Source: Medicago truncatula
Lineage: Eukaryota; Streptophyta; Magnoliopsida; Fabales; Fabaceae
Assembly: GCF_003473485.1 (NCBI RefSeq)
Contig: NC_053042.1
Location: 50,493,762-50,557,761, forward strand
DNA: 64,000 bases
Reading direction: 5' to 3'
Shown here: positions 32,601 through 45,903 of the stretch, piece after piece
How the letters are laid out: every line of letters begins with the position of its first letter
Position numbering within the stretch: the stretch's first letter is position 1
Notes under the pieces: model-generated
Databases searched by the model: none
Seen by the model: only the letters and a program-made list of their open reading frames with translations
What the model was told of the DNA's origin: nothing
Made by a program: the position numbers and the translations under genes

Positions 32601-35600
32601 TTTCTTGTGGCAAGCAACTCCGCATTCTGACTCCGCTATGTTCTACTTTACGTATGTCTATTTATTGAATACAAGCATTTTCAATGAGTTCCACGTTCCC
32701 TTGATATTTTCCTCTCAATACACATCATTTACTTCAATCTTAATCTCTTATCCATTTCAGCACAAATTCTCTTGGTTTTACCCCCGAGTTTTTAGGACGT
32801 GTCAAGCTCGTTACCTCGATTGCATCTCTGCTTGGTGTTGGACTTTATAATGGATTTCTGAAGAATGTTCCTTTGCGGAAAATATTTCTTGGGACTACCA
32901 TCTTAGGTTCTGCTCTTGGGATGACTCAGGCTAGTATTTAGTTGTATCTTTTAAGTATGTTTGTAGTGTTAGTTGGAGAAGGCTGTTTCTAATATCTTTA
33001 TCATGGTTTAATTTTATTTTATCAGGTTTTACTAGTTACTGGACTAAACCGGAAGTTTGGAATAAGCGATGAGTGGTTTGCAATTGGCGATTCATTAATT
33101 CTCACTGTTTTGAGTCAGGTTATCATTATCTCTGTTTACACTAGTTATACACTGCTGGTTCTAGAAAACATACTACCTCTGGTACAATTGTTATTAACTA
33201 GGTTTCTTTTGTTTAACAAAAATTAAATAAAGAGGTTTCTAGTATTTAATTTGTCTTTCTCTGTTTGAGCTAAAATTTCATTCATGATTCTGCCTATGAA
33301 GTCAAAATTTAATATTGCTCTCTTTAATGTCAGAAATTCAGGCGGCTAATTTTGATATTGCAAGTACTTTTTGAAGTGTAGCTTTTATATGCTATGTTAA
33401 AACTTAGAAGTTACAACAAAACTAAGAAAATTTATATCATTGTCATCTTTGAAAATGTTTTCGTATTATTTACAACGACAACAACAACGGACGCTTTTTT
33501 CACTGATTTGGGATGATCTTCTACCTTTTTATCTCATCCAAAACTTCGTAAGCCATATGTTTGGCTCGTTAATATGAAAAACCAGTTTGTTAGATTAATG
33601 GGGAAGGTGTTTACTAGAAGAAAAAAGGGGAAGGCTAGGGTAACTAGCTGACTTGGCAGGCCAATTGCTTTCTACAATATGGCTTTCTCTGACAAATCTT
33701 TAGTCAAATCGTCATATGAGAAAGAGATTATAGCAGTATCCTTAGCAGTTCAGCATTGGCGGCTGCATCTTTTGCGTTGTTAGTCAAAGGCAAAAATATT
33801 TAGCTGTGGTCCCATACTGGTTTGTTGCAATCTTTGAATGTTCCATATTTGGTCTGAGAAGATATTTCAACAGATTTTATGGCTGTCATGCCAAAGTCGA
33901 AGGAATATAAAGCAATTTTAGTGGTGACCGTTGGGCTTTCAAGTGCAACCAGTTTTTTTGTTGGAACACCGTTATACAGCCAACTTAGTGGCGGAACTGT
34001 TTAGTAAAGAGGTTGGGACTCTGGAGGCTACATGGCATCCCATAATCCATTGTAAGAGTCACAAACCCTATTTTTGTGAGTAATTCTTGGAAGGAATAAT
34101 TTCAGCTGATTGGCACAGGACAAAGAATAAGCTTAACATATCATCCCGAATCTGATGGACCGACTGAAGTGTTATATAGATGCTCAGGATTTACTTCAGG
34201 TGTTTTGCGTCAGGACAACCAACAAGCTGGTCGATGTGGCTTGATTAGGCTGGACTATGGTATAATACCACTTCCCACATGCCTGTTGGTATGACGCCGT
34301 TTGAGGCGGTGTCCATGCAAATCACCACAATTACTTGTTAATTGTTATCTGCAAGGGGAAATTCGAGTGGAAGTAGCGGCGTGATATTTAATTGATTTGG
34401 GATGAGACTCTTCATCAACTAAAGTGTAATTTAGAGCGACATTGGTCTAGAATGAAGAAGTTCATAGATGTGACAATCATTTGCAGTTGGAGAGTTTTCT
34501 TGAAATTCAGGCCATACTGACACCATTATATGGCAAAAAGAATGATCCTAAATTATTGGTCCTTCTTGAAATTCAGGCCATACTGACACCATTATATGGC
34601 AAAAAGAATGATCCTAAATTATTGGTCCTTTTCAATTTGTAAATTGCAGCTCACACAAACTTCTACGATCCATTCAATATTCCATGTTTCTCAGCTTAAA
34701 AGAGCAGTGTGGGGTCCTATCCTGTTGAGCTGCAATTACCAGAGGGAATGGAAGTGGAGATCAATGATGAGGCTGATCCTCAGTTTATGTTGGCTACTAG
34801 ACAAATAAGGGAAGGTGACATCACTACCTAATGAGCGATAAAGTGGAAGGCCAAAACCTTGGAACATGCTTCATTGAAAGATGATTTCACTATAAGAAGT
34901 CAATTTCCAACATAGGCTGTGGTTGTTCTGGGCAGATGTTAGGCTAGTTGTTGTAAAAATGGGGGCTATTGGGGAATTCAAAGTCATACGGTTAATATGT
35001 GAAATGCCCAGGATTTTTGAAGGTGCATACCTGAAGAGACAAAATAGGGCAAAATGGGGAAGGCTAGGATAGCTTAATGACCTGGCAAGTCAGTTACGCT
35101 GAAAACTGTATTCACAGGTGTTAATCTAGTGGGGAGGAGTACAATGATCAGTGTGAATGTTGTTGGCAATTCCTTCCCTCTGGAGTCTTAAGTTCTCGAT
35201 AGTGAAACAGAGTTTACTTTCTTTGTAATTATTTCCCATTTCAGCAATTTTACTTTTCTTTCCTCTCTCTCTCTGGTTTTGGTCCCTACCACCTTCTAAA
35301 GCCTTTCATTTCTGGGTCCATCTATATCTCAATAAGTATGCAATTGCTTTGCCATTATCCATCCTCTTCAATGTTTTTTATCTCATTCACATATGTTATA
35401 AAAAGGTATTATTTTTTTTGATAAAAAAATAAATCAAAAGTATTATTTTGATCATCCTCCATAATGTTTATTTAAGCCTATTAAAGTTCAATAAATCAGG
35501 ATCAGCCTATTGAAGTCTTAGGTTGTGAAAATTACCCCTCCACCTTTTCTTGATATCATTTGATGACTAAGATTTCACTCTCTTCATACTTTTTGCAACT

Positions 35601-36353
35601 CATATAGTGGCCTCTAGTAATCTGTAAGAAATTTAATTCAACATTTGTAGTTGTTGTAATGTTTACAAACCACAGAAAAACGAGAAGCTTTCTATGTAGA
35701 CTGCTTATTTGCAAGTATACATGGTTTTCCATGGATTTTTAGGGTACTTCATGCCAAAATATATTTGGTTTTACTTCCCTTTTTTATAAAATGGAATCCT
35801 TCAACTATTTTCCCTAGGATGCTCATTTTCACATGCAAAAGTAAATTAATAAGGGGAATATATTTCTGATCGTAGCTTTGATAATGGCAATTGGCAAGTC
35901 AATGTTGATAGTTTTTATGATTTACTAAAAAATTAGTACCAAGCAATAATATCATTCACTGCATGAATTACCTTCTTTTGGGGCTTTAATTCAACTATGA
36001 TATTATTTGTTTCTGCAAAATTTGCCTTGCGTCTGAATGCTAGTGTATTTCAGGCTTCTTTCATGCCCGTTCTTGTGCTAGCAGCAAGATTATGTCCTGA
36101 GGGGATGGAGGCAACTCTTTTTGCAACTCTCATGTCTGTATCTAATGGAGGGAGTGTTCTTGGGGGATTGATAGGTGCAGGCCTGACTCAAGTATTTGGA
36201 ATTACCAAGGACAAATTTGATAACTTGGCAGCTTTGATAATCCTCTGCAATCTTAGCTCATTACTGCCTCTACCACTTCTTGGTCTTCTCCCTGGGGACA
36301 ATCCTGATGCAAATCCAAAGGACGATTCCGAAATTGAGATGAAGTCTAATTGA
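29686..36353 (+). CDS. Folate-biopterin (BT1) family transporter
   Basis: Nine exons: 29686-29767, 30465-30688, 31178-31242, 31362-31524, 32153-32301, 32397-32651, 32761-32929, 33026-33118, 36054-36353; the frame stays open for 499 aa. Family blocks include [58 protein letters not shown] and [18 protein letters not shown], then paired hydrophobic segments to [13 protein letters not shown]. It is a major-facilitator-like membrane carrier with about 12 spans, close to Arabidopsis probable folate-biopterin transporters. Substrate (folates/pterins) is inferred from the family, not shown. The start at 29686 gives a soluble Ser/Asp-rich N-terminus. Intron 7 uses a GC donor (32930). Intron 8 is 2.9 kb and holds a dead gypsy copy. 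The splice phases of all exons agree. Exact paralogue unknown. Confidence 0.9.
30028..30307. mobile_element. MITE in intron 1 of the transporter
   Basis: GGCCCTGTTTTGATAAACAACTTA and, at the right, reversed AGCGCCTATTTGGATTGACTTA have the look of hAT-like MITEs common in legumes. A related partial copy lies near 50235-50420. Confidence 0.5.
32930..33025 (+). other. Probable GC-AG intron 7
   Basis: Exon 7 ends ATGACTCAG and the next bases are GCTAGT. No nearby GT keeps both the reading frame and the conserved [10 protein letters not shown] junction. The acceptor ATCAG|GTTTTA at 33025 is regular. The intron is 96 bp. Confidence 0.65.
33530..35230 (+). mobile_element. Ty3/gypsy pol fossil in intron 8
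   Basis: Scattered pieces resemble a gypsy polyprotein in order: RNase H region ([20 protein letters not shown], about 33660), an integrase region (about 34130-34330) and a chromodomain-side tail ([14 protein letters not shown], about 34770). It lies in the same direction as the host gene. It is broken many times over and lacks gag, protease and a complete pol, with no clear LTR pair. Old copy; boundaries approximate. Confidence 0.75.
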
Positions 36354-37140
36354 TGATATTAGTTGTTTTCCGCCTTTCTTATCCAAGCTGTTCTAAGTTT
36401 TGCTTTTGATGCTTGCAAATTCAACATACATCACATACACATGCAGATAGAGAGTTTTGTAGATAGTACGATGCTAAAGTTGCCGCCAGGGCCTTGTTGT
36501 AAACCATCTCGATTATAGATTTTAATAACACAAGATCAAAATTCACTTTAAATCTGGTTTTGTGGTGAAAGTGCCATTTTAAGAACATTGAGACAGTGCT
36601 ATACAATATGCTCTGGATTGACAGAAGACAATGCTAGCCAGTAGCCACCAAGGAGAAGGTATCTGTCCCTCCAGAACATTCACGGGCTTTGTAAGTTTGT
36701 AGAGTACCTTTTTACCTTTGTTTAATTTAATCTTGTGGCCTTTTACTTCTTTGTAAGGACTAAATCTCTGAATTTAATAGCCAATAATAGTCTTTTGACA
36801 ATGAAAGCTGAAATTTAGACTTCTCTTGTCCTGTTTATACAAGCTTTTGTAATTGTCATTTACCTAAAGTAAACAACAGGCTACATGTTTTTCTTTGATG
36901 TTTCTTTCTTCTGTATGTATGGAAAATTCATTAAGCTTTAGTACCATATAGGAGTAAGTAATTATCATGGACTGCTTATGCTCAGCAATCTCATCTACCT
37001 ATTTTAGGGTGTATCTCTTACACATTTTCTTTGAGTATTTTTACATCTTTTTAGTTTGTATCCATATTTGAATTACTAATATCTTAAAACAACCTTTTTT
37101 GAGTATTTTTACGTCTTTTTTATCCATATCTGAATTATTA
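36354..37140 (+). other. 3' flank of the transporter gene
   Basis: Likely contains the 3' untranslated region. No further gene is seen. Confidence 0.5.
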
Positions 37141-37154
37141 ATATTTAGTTTTAA

Positions 37155-37334
37155 GGGGGAGCCTTGGCGCAACAGTAAAGTTGTTGTCACTTGACTGAAA
37201 GGTTCGTGGTGCTCTTCTGTAAAAAAAAAAAAAAAAAACAGGGTAAGACTGCGTACAATACACCAAAATGGTGGGACTCATTTTCAGGCCTTGCGTATGT
37301 GGGAGTTTTAGTGCACCGGGCTTCCCTTTTTTTT
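37155..37334 (+). mobile_element. Au-like SINE
   Basis: GGGGGAGCCTTGGCGCAACAG head, then ACAGGGTAAGACTGCGTACAATACACC and the closing GTGCACCGGGCTTCCCTTTTTTTT are hallmarks of the plant Au SINE. Box B is damaged and replaced by an A-rich run at about 37221-37238. Confidence 0.85.
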
Positions 37335-37520
37335 AGGTTTTGTTTTTTTATCCCTTATTTCTACTAATTCAAGGATTTGGCCCTCTTGTCCTTAAATTCA
37401 TAAATCTAGTCCCCTAGTTTTCAAAATACTAGACATTGTCTCTGTAAAAATATGTAAACTCTGTAAATTGTGTATTTATGAGATCTCTCACACCTTGTAT
37501 TTATAATGGTCTTATAATAA

Positions 37521-37717
37521 AGAGTAATGATATTTGAGCATCCATTTTTTAACAACTTTTGTGACAACTCTCTCTCATACTCTCATTGTAATTTTATTCT
37601 CTCTCTTCATTTTTTTTTCTCTCTCTCTCTCTCTCTATTGTTATTGTCTAATAAAAAGAGAGGAAAAAGACTGTCACTAAAAGTTGTTGGAAATTGGTTG
37701 TCTAAATATCATTACTC
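37521..37717. mobile_element. hAT-like MITE with 8-bp duplication
   Basis: Ends AGAGTAATGATATTTGAGCATCC and, reversed, GAGTAATGATATTTAGACAACC are flanked by TATAATAA on both sides (37513-37520, 37718-37725). The interior carries a (CT)n tract at 37615-37637. Confidence 0.8.
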
Positions 37718-37725
37718 TATAATAA

Positions 37726-40026
37726 ATACATTGAATCCTTAATTAGTGAGCACTAGGCTAGAAAGTTGTATACTCTAGGAGTAACAACAATCAATCTAGG
37801 AAGTTGTACAATTAAAGGAATATCTAAAGATTCTTAATTTTGCTAATGTGACAAGTAGAATACTGAAGTGGCAAGTGACCGAGTGATGCGGCAATGTCGA
37901 TGACCTATAACTCATTTTTCATATACGCAGCACGCACATATACACATATATATATATGAGGAGGACAAGTGAGTTTTAATCAACATGAGCATTGCCATGT
38001 CACTCAGTCGCTTGCTACCTCATCATCCAAATTGCCACATTGACAAAAATCTTCTCCAAATACAGTGGTTGAAAAAACGTCTGAATTTTGAAAACTAGAA
38101 GACTAAAATACTATATGTAGAAATGAGGAGATTAAATTCATGAATCTGTTAAAAAATGAAGACTAAAATTGCAGTCAAATAATTAATAAGAAAAGCCTAA
38201 TAATTTAATAAGATAATCTCAACCCGTAAGAAAGGTAGGTTAACCTGATCTAGCTTTGGGATTTTGCGGCTTGATATATGTGGGTGAAGGTGGATGTTAC
38301 AGTCAGAGTGCACATGGTGGGTCATGCTATGCATTGTCATCACTCGCTGCTTTTTTAGTCATCCTCTTAACAACAGAAAGTTGACAAGTGGGTCACAGAT
38401 CAAACATTTGGAGCCACCTTGCTCTGGTCCAAGCCACATACACACAGTCTCACTCATATATGTGACCAGTTGAGCCTTTCATAGTCTTACCACATTATTT
38501 GAGGACCGGGTTCCCCGGCAAAAGAGTTCACATTCCATGCTTGCTTAAGACCATATATCCCTCTTGTTTGATGAATTGACATAGATCCTCATTAATCATT
38601 ATTTGGAGTCTACTTTCTTTAATTACTTGAATACATACTTGTAAATAACATTTTCAGTCTAAATGTACAGAAATATAAAAGCGACAAGACATTTGATTCT
38701 TTTGTAGTTTTGTTTCAGATCCTAATGCTTCCTTATTTACCAAACTCTGCAAATAATTTGTTATGTGCCTGTGTTACAAAGGAAGTTTACATTTCTATCC
38801 ATGATGTGTTTCTGAAAATACTGTGCATATTTTTATGGTGTTTTAGCTGAATTGCTAACTGTGTTGGATTATGGGACCATACATGGCTATGCTCCCATAT
38901 CCAATATTGACTTTTGATTGCACGCTTGTAACTTGAGGGGTAGTGCTATTACAATAGATTCAGTGTAAGAAACACACGAATTATTACCTTTTAAGGGTGA
39001 AACAACAATAGCTCTGCATTTGTGGCTAGAAATTGAAGAATACGACTAATTCTCATCGTGTTGTGAATAGTGTTTTTATAAACACTGTCATTTTCCTTAT
39101 ATCTACTAAGTATATAAATCGAAATTTTTGTTGGTCAATAATATATTTTACGTGACATGTTGTATTTGTGTCATTTGACAGAATTTGTTTTTGAAATCAT
39201 ATTATCGGTAGAAACTATCTAACATTGTATTAAATTATTAATCTTCATTAGAGAACTTGTTTGGATGAGTTCTCTCTACCCGATCATGTTTTTTCCATAC
39301 ACAAAAGACAATTTAAACTTCTGATCACTTGTTTAAAGTGTCCGACTCTCTTACTACTTAGATCGACCTTAATTGAAATATGTTCCTTTTAATCCCATCC
39401 TTTTCTTACAACACACCCCACCCCAATTAGATTTCATAATTGAATAGCCTTATTTTCCTGCATAATCAGCATCACAAATGATACAAAAGCCAGCTGAAGA
39501 AACTTTAGAGGACATATAATCCCAGCTGGAGTTTGCCAAGTTGCGATGTGACACTATTTGCTCACAATGCAATGGTCCAAATCATTCTGCACCATGGAAT
39601 CAGAAGAAACAATATACTACCAACACAAAAGAATGTCTTATCTAATCTAAATTATGTTGCTGTACTTGTAATTATCTTTCCATCTTATACAAGTTTAAGT
39701 TAAATTGTTAGTAAATAATGAAGCATAGCTTCTGCTTGCATTATGTATATATACATGTACTTCTTTTCCTCTACCATTTAACAAATTTATTTAAGTATAG
39801 TTTGTTTCATGATTTTTTTTATTTTTATTTTTTTAATCTTTGTTGTTACTGCTTTTTCTTTGTCTACTTTTTGCTTCATTTTGAATAGGATTTTAGATAC
39901 AAAATGCTTTGTTAGTTGCGATTCTTCACATATTGCTCCCAAGGACAGAGTGGCTTCCAATAGTTATAAGGCAGACTCGAGTTGAAATCTAGCTGTTCGA
40001 GTCCAAATGATCAAAGTTGATATAAT
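37726..40026. other. Gene-free spacer
   Basis: AT-rich, with a (TA)n tract at about 37940-37960. I looked for gene fragments and microRNA-like hairpins and saw none I could support. Confidence 0.55.
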
Positions 40027-40077
40027 AACAAGAATCAACATTTGTTCAAAAAAAAAAAAAAAACAAGAATAAACATT
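40027..40077 (+). mobile_element. Ultra-short retro-insertion scar
   Basis: AACAAGAATCAACATT (40027-40042) and AACAAGAATAAACATT (40062-40077) flank only TGTTC plus a poly-A run. This is the structure of a target-primed insertion truncated to a few bases. Confidence 0.5.
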
Positions 40078-40660
40078 CAATTTAATCTCTAAGGTACCCT
40101 TTCTACAAATTAATCTTTAAAATATATAAAATACTAATTAGTCCTCAAAAGATATAAATTATCTCTATATTGTCATTGTTTTTAAAATGTTATAGGGCTA
40201 AATTGATGGATATTCTTTAGGAACTATTTATTATTTTGTATGTTTTGGAGACTATTGAATAGAGAGTAATAGTTTAAAGCATAGTTTTAAAAAGCTCAAG
40301 ACTCATGAATGCCATGAAATATATGAGAGATGCCCCACTGAATAAATAAGAATAGGAAAATGGTCAAAGCAAGTTTCATCCATCAATACAAGATTCTGGT
40401 CATGTATTTATTGTGATTTTAATTATTGGCTTATAAAAAAATATATAGCCGAAATTACTATACAGTTACACAGAACCAATAATGTCTAAGAGGATCTTGG
40501 ATTATGTTCTGAATTCGACGAAGCTATTGGTTCAATAAATGTCTAATTGTCAGTGAAATGATGTGCCATGAAAATTATGTGAAAAAACAAACCGAAGTAT
40601 CTTGAAACTTATTGACCAATACAAAGAAAGAAAAGAGAAAATATACATAGATAAATATTA

Positions 40661-40957
40661 CTCCCTCCGTCCCTGAATAAGTGACCTATTTGTAAAAAAT
40701 ATTTGTCCCACAATACTTGACCTTCTTAGATTTTTAAGCAAAATTTGACAGATTTACCCCTTATAAATACTTTTTGTGGTCCCCATGTTAAAGTTTGTAG
40801 TGGAACAAAGAAAGTAATCATTACTTAAAAGTGAAAAAGTTTCAAAATAATGACAAGGGCAACTCAGGAAAAGTATCACTCTCTTTCTTTTATCTTTACA
40901 CTTTTCTTAATCTGTGTGAAATGGTCAAATAGGTCACTTATTAAGGGACGGAGGGAG
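40661..40957. mobile_element. Stowaway MITE, full length
   Basis: CTCCCTCCGTCCCTGAATAAGTGACC and, reversed, CTCCCTCCGTCCCTTAATAAGTGACC between TA dinucleotides. 297 bp, well preserved. Confidence 0.9.
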
Positions 40958-42199
40958 TATTCACATATGCATGCACCTTTGCAGCCTCTGATAATTAGAG
41001 GTGGTTACTAACTTTATAATTAATTAGAGACAAAAAGACTGCTAATGATGATGATAAGTGATTAAAATATAGCACCAATGATGATAATTGATTTGTATCT
41101 TGGACCTATATGAAAGTTTTATCCATAATTTTATTGGCTCTCTTAGTTTCTTTATACTATCAGTGCTATGGTGTTTGTTAATATAATGTTAAGTTCTCAG
41201 TTCTCAAGACTAAAAAGCGGTTAACAAATGCTAAATGATTGGTAACCGAAATGGAATTGAGGAGTAGTTGGGTAGGAAGAGGACACATTTGAAAGGTAAG
41301 TGACATGTGAGTTGCCATGTGAAAGGTATTAAATTTTTGAACAAATATACAATACCACTAAATAGGGCTTGCATGTGAGAAATCAATGACTCCTGAAATT
41401 ACAAAAAAAACTTTCAGCATATATAGGGAAACTGTTCAATAGAAAGTCAGAGAAAAAACTTATACTATTTAAGGTGAAACATGGGCATGCCGTGTGATTA
41501 TTATATTTCTTTTTTTTGATGATGTGTGATTATTATATTTGAATTTGACTTTCATTGCCAAGTTTCTTCATGATTTACCTCCATCAAATTTCAAAATGAA
41601 AATATCCTAAGAACATTAATTTGGTCATTAGTATTTTACACTGGTATGAGATTATAGGTTAATTTTCCTCTAAATTTTATGTAAACACATTACCTCCATA
41701 TTGAAATATCAGTAAGAAAATTATTATTATCATTGAAAAGGAAATATCAGAAGGACCCCAGTAGAGTGTCTCTTAGAACAATTCAAGGGTTAGAATATTG
41801 TTTTCGCTTTTGCTTTTGCTTTTGCTTTTGCATGAAGGATTAGATTCATATTGTAGCTTCAATTCAATCAATAATATGTAGGACAATCCCGTCACAAAAA
41901 AAAAAAAAAAATTATGTAGGACAATAAATATTGAAGAACAGTGTAAACAAACAAAAAGAATAATAAATATATTTTTGGATTTTGAAAAGGAATAAATGGA
42001 TAGGATAAGCATGTAATGTGCAAGTTTGTAGGCGCACATAAAGTTTAAGGAATAGCTCCTCTTGGTAAATAAAAGTTGGCCAATTTTTTTTTTTTTTTTT
42101 TTCATTAGTTCAAAACAGCCACATAGTTCCTATAGAACAGTAGCCAAGTATTTTTCATAGAAGTTATCCTAAAAAATTTATTTGATCTATACTATAACA
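40958..42199. other. Gene-free spacer with hexamer repeat
   Basis: It includes a (GCTTTT)n microsatellite at about 41802-41831. The - strand open frame over it (41773-42105) is repeat-driven and has no domain. Confidence 0.6.
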
Positions 42200-42362
42200 T
42201 AGTCGTTTCTAGCTTAATCAAAGTTTTGGGTTCAAATCCAGCTTTGGGCATGCAGTAGCGTTAAAATTCTTAGGGAGAACTTGCCGTCCATTTGGGTTTC
42301 ACAATGTTCGAGGGATTAGTCTCTGCAGTTGCGCGCAAAGGATACCTGATTTACACCCAAAT
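42200..42362 (+). mobile_element. tRNA-derived SINE-like repeat
   Basis: TTCTAGCTTAATCAAAG and GGGTTCAAATCCAGC look like boxes A and B. They are followed by ATTCTTAGGGAGAACTTGCCG and GTCTCTGCAGTTGCGCGCAAAGGATACC, a tail I recognise as a dispersed legume repeat. Confidence 0.6.
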
Positions 42363-43324
42363 AATATATAGTTTTAAAACTTGGTGCACATTGATTTGCC
42401 AATACTAAGCATACTTGCAAAAAATGGCAATGGTAGTCTGGTTTGGCTTGTGACTCACAAACATAACTCAGACACACCATTTTATGGTGATTTTAATTGC
42501 ATCACACCTAACGGACAAGCTGCCCCATGTTTGGAACCCATGAAAATGGTAATGTGTCTTTACAGCCTTGGTTTGTCTGTGGACCTGTTAGCTATAGGTG
42601 ATATCAAATGTGTAATTGATATCTATATGAAAGGACAATATTTGCTAATCAAACTTGGTGGTCCTCAATAAAGAAAACCAAACTCACCTATCACAAGCTT
42701 AGTGTAAACCCAACACAATTTATTAATTCCTATGCATGGTCCTTGTATTGTGTGTGTCTTTCTTTGGTATGAAACAGAGCACATCTGGACATAGGGTTGA
42801 TTTTTAACATCATGTCTATGACTTGTCTTTTGTCAATTATCTTCTGTATATCCCCAAAAAAAAAAAAAAAAAATCAAGTGAAGGCAAAAGAATGATTTTT
42901 TTCATCCAACATACAACTCTTTCTTAGAAACAATGCTAACCACTTAATAAGAGGAATTCGTTATCATATCCACCAATTATTGATAAGTTTAAGTTAGGAA
43001 CGACTCCGAAAAAAAAAAGTTAGAAACGAAGGAAATTAAATTAAGACCTAATTCAATCGATGTCTCTGAATGAACAAGTCATGAATATAGACAAGAATAT
43101 GAAGATATAGGTTTCAATCCCATAGTTGAATTAAAGTTATGATTTTTTTTCTTGATCCAACGGCTCTGTAGTGGCTGCACTACGCACAATACCACAGTAG
43201 ATCTTAACGCCACGTTCACATAAAATTATCGAGTTACGTGTTTAATTTGAGGTGGACTAAGGCCTAAAGTAAAGGTTTGTCTTGCTAGACCTTAGTCATC
43301 ATGTCACAAAATTATTTATTTTTT
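42363..43324. other. Spacer with an unrecognised open frame
   Basis: A 96-codon frame (42381-42671) lacks an ATG at its start and matches nothing I know. No other feature. Confidence 0.4.
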
Positions 43325-43484
43325 CACTACTAAAAAAGCAAAAATTAGTGAGGGAAATTCAGAGAGGGAGAACGTGAAATCCCTCTCTAATTCCATTACT
43401 AAATTTTGCGGCCAAGAAATTTGTGAGGGATTTTATTTTTTCCGTCACTAATTTCCCTCCCTAGTTTTTCTTTTTCTAGTAGTG
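43325..43484. mobile_element. CACTA-type MITE
   Basis: CACTACTAAAAAAGCAAAAA at the left and TTTTTCTAGTAGTG at the right. Subterminal TTAGTGAGGGA / TCCGTCACTAATTTCCCTCCC repeats occur in both orientations. 160 bp, no coding capacity. Confidence 0.85.
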
Positions 43485-45903
43485 TTCATCTTATGTGTTT
43501 TTATGATATTTTGTAAGAAACCAAATGTTTGGTGGAAAACAATATGATTGAAGGAAAGAAAGTGTGAACAAAGACTAATAATGAACTTCCTCTAGAAAAA
43601 GAAACAAGACTAATAATGAACTTAATTAGACTTGATACATTATTAATCTCTAACCTGTCGATTGTTTTTCCTCCCAATTTGACTTTGCCAAACAAAAGCT
43701 AAATTCGTGATTGTAGTTTAGGAGGAATGTACATTATTACTCTATTAATTATTGACTTACATACACACTTGTTAAGGATTAGGTTTGCATGGGAGATTGC
43801 GGGCAACAGTGTTTTGCAATTGAAGATAGATCATCCAAATTTTTATATTAATAATATCTAATGAGATAATTGTGGATAAGGTCATACATGGACATTCATT
43901 TTTTTAAAATTTCTGAATTTACATAATTTTATTTTGAAGCAACTTTAAACTTGTGTGTCCTTCCTCTATAGTTTTTACGTTGCAATAACTTTCCTGTGTA
44001 GGGCCAACCAAAGTTCTTTTGAGGTAAGTAGAAAACTATATTGATTGGCAAATTAATATAATTCCATTTTTATGTTTTGGTCACTGGCAATAGTGGTCCT
44101 AAATAAAAACATACCTAATGTGTGCAATTATTGTTGCGAAGTTAGCTATCTCAATTATGATTCTCTCATTGCATGAACCTAACTATATTCATTTTCTGTG
44201 GCTTATTTATTAATCATCTGAGCCTTCAAAATCAGGTTACTTTGTCCCTAACCCTAACCAAATCTATTGGAATAACACTTATGTACCATTGAAATACCAA
44301 TGTTATATAACATTGAACCTAATCCTATATTTATATATATACACACCAACTTTGACTTTTGACTTGTGTTTCATTTGTAGATAAATCAATTCAAGGTTTT
44401 GAGCTCATTAACAATGACAAGCCAATTATGATCTTCCACGAGTCTTAATTATGAGAAGTTCATATCTAATTGGTTTTGAAATTGAGTTCACATTATTAGA
44501 TGCAGCATTGTAGGTGAAAGCTACATGAAATACAAATAAAAAATTGAAATTAAAATTTTGAGAAATAACAAATAAACAATTTATATTTCCATCAATGATG
44601 TTAAGATATAGTCAGCTTGACATCATAGAAAATAATAGAAATCAATAAAAGTTAACAAAGCAAATTGGAGAAACAGAGACCACAGTCCCCCTAAACATTT
44701 TTAATTTTTTTTTTTTATACTAGTATATATTAATTAATTTTTTTTTAATAAATTATACTTCCATCTCGATCCATCTAAACTTAGTTCTTGGTTCCGTCCC
44801 TTTATACGAGAAAGGTGCAAAATTTTGCACTGGGGTGGGGCTGTCTCATGACATGAATGACAATGCCATGTTGATCAGTTTGCCAAATTGATAACCAAGT
44901 GGAAGTTGCTAAACTTGTTTGCATGTTAGTGCAAAACTTATTGAGCAAGACAGAACATTCACGTATTTACTTGAATCACATGAAAAACATTTCTTGGTTA
45001 CGAAAGAGAAACAAAAAATATACATATTTTAAGCAAATATAAATAAACCAATAGATCATGCCATGAGTAGTTTGTGTTATTACAGCTTTCAACACAACGA
45101 AAAAATCTGGCAAAGTGAAGTCAAATCGTCAATTTGTTGTTATCGTATGATAATTTTAAAGTGGTATAGTTTCTTATAAAACAAAACTTTTTATATCCAC
45201 ATAATATCATTCTTTTTTCACTTTTATGTAGGAATATTCATATCCAATCCAAAATAATGCAGATTACAACAACGGATTAAAAAATGGGAAACCGAATAAA
45301 ACAAAAATTGAAAGAAAAAAAAAACGAAAACCAATTCAATCCAAATTGAAAAAAAATTGATTTTGTTTTAAAAAAAAACAATTGAATGTAATCATAAAAT
45401 CGAAGGTACTATATCAAGTAATTTTTTCACTCTAAACCGATCCAATCAGAATAAGCAAATAACATTACTTTTATATTGCAACAACAACACTTTTGGCAGG
45501 GACTCAAAAACAAATGCATCCATGTGAAGTTTTCAATCAGTGGGCGACCTTTAATAGCACACAGTTATCTTGAGAGTACACACTTAGAGTTTTAGGTTTG
45601 ATTGCGAGTTTGGAGGAGAATGTTTGAAAAAAAAAAGTATGAGTAAGTGGAAAAAACATAGAAAAATGGGAGGGGGGACTTTGGCGGGTTAAAAATCATC
45701 ATGGAGATTAAACAATCGTCTAATAATAGTATTTTTGATTTTATTTTTTTGGGAGTCATACTACTAAATTAATTATTCTTCCAAAAAAAAAAACTTCTAA
45801 ATTAATTAATTTCCGAAATATTTTTTATGCATACTTTCCAATTTTATATCCTTAATCAATTCTCGAAAGTCAGCATTTGATTAGTCTCAACTCTTTATTT
45901 TTT
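43485..45903. other. Gene-free spacer
   Basis: AT-rich DNA with many homopolymer runs. No gene, RNA gene or clear element is seen. Confidence 0.55.

Noticed and set aside
38230-38540. GC-richer stretch that could hold a microRNA precursor
   Set aside because: No match to conserved plant microRNAs that I know, and no strong hairpin by eye.
41773-42105. 110-codon - strand open frame with KSKSKS tail
   Set aside because: Its end is a hexamer microsatellite and the rest has no domain.
42381-42671. 96-codon open frame beside a SINE
   Set aside because: It has no ATG at its start and no recognisable family.
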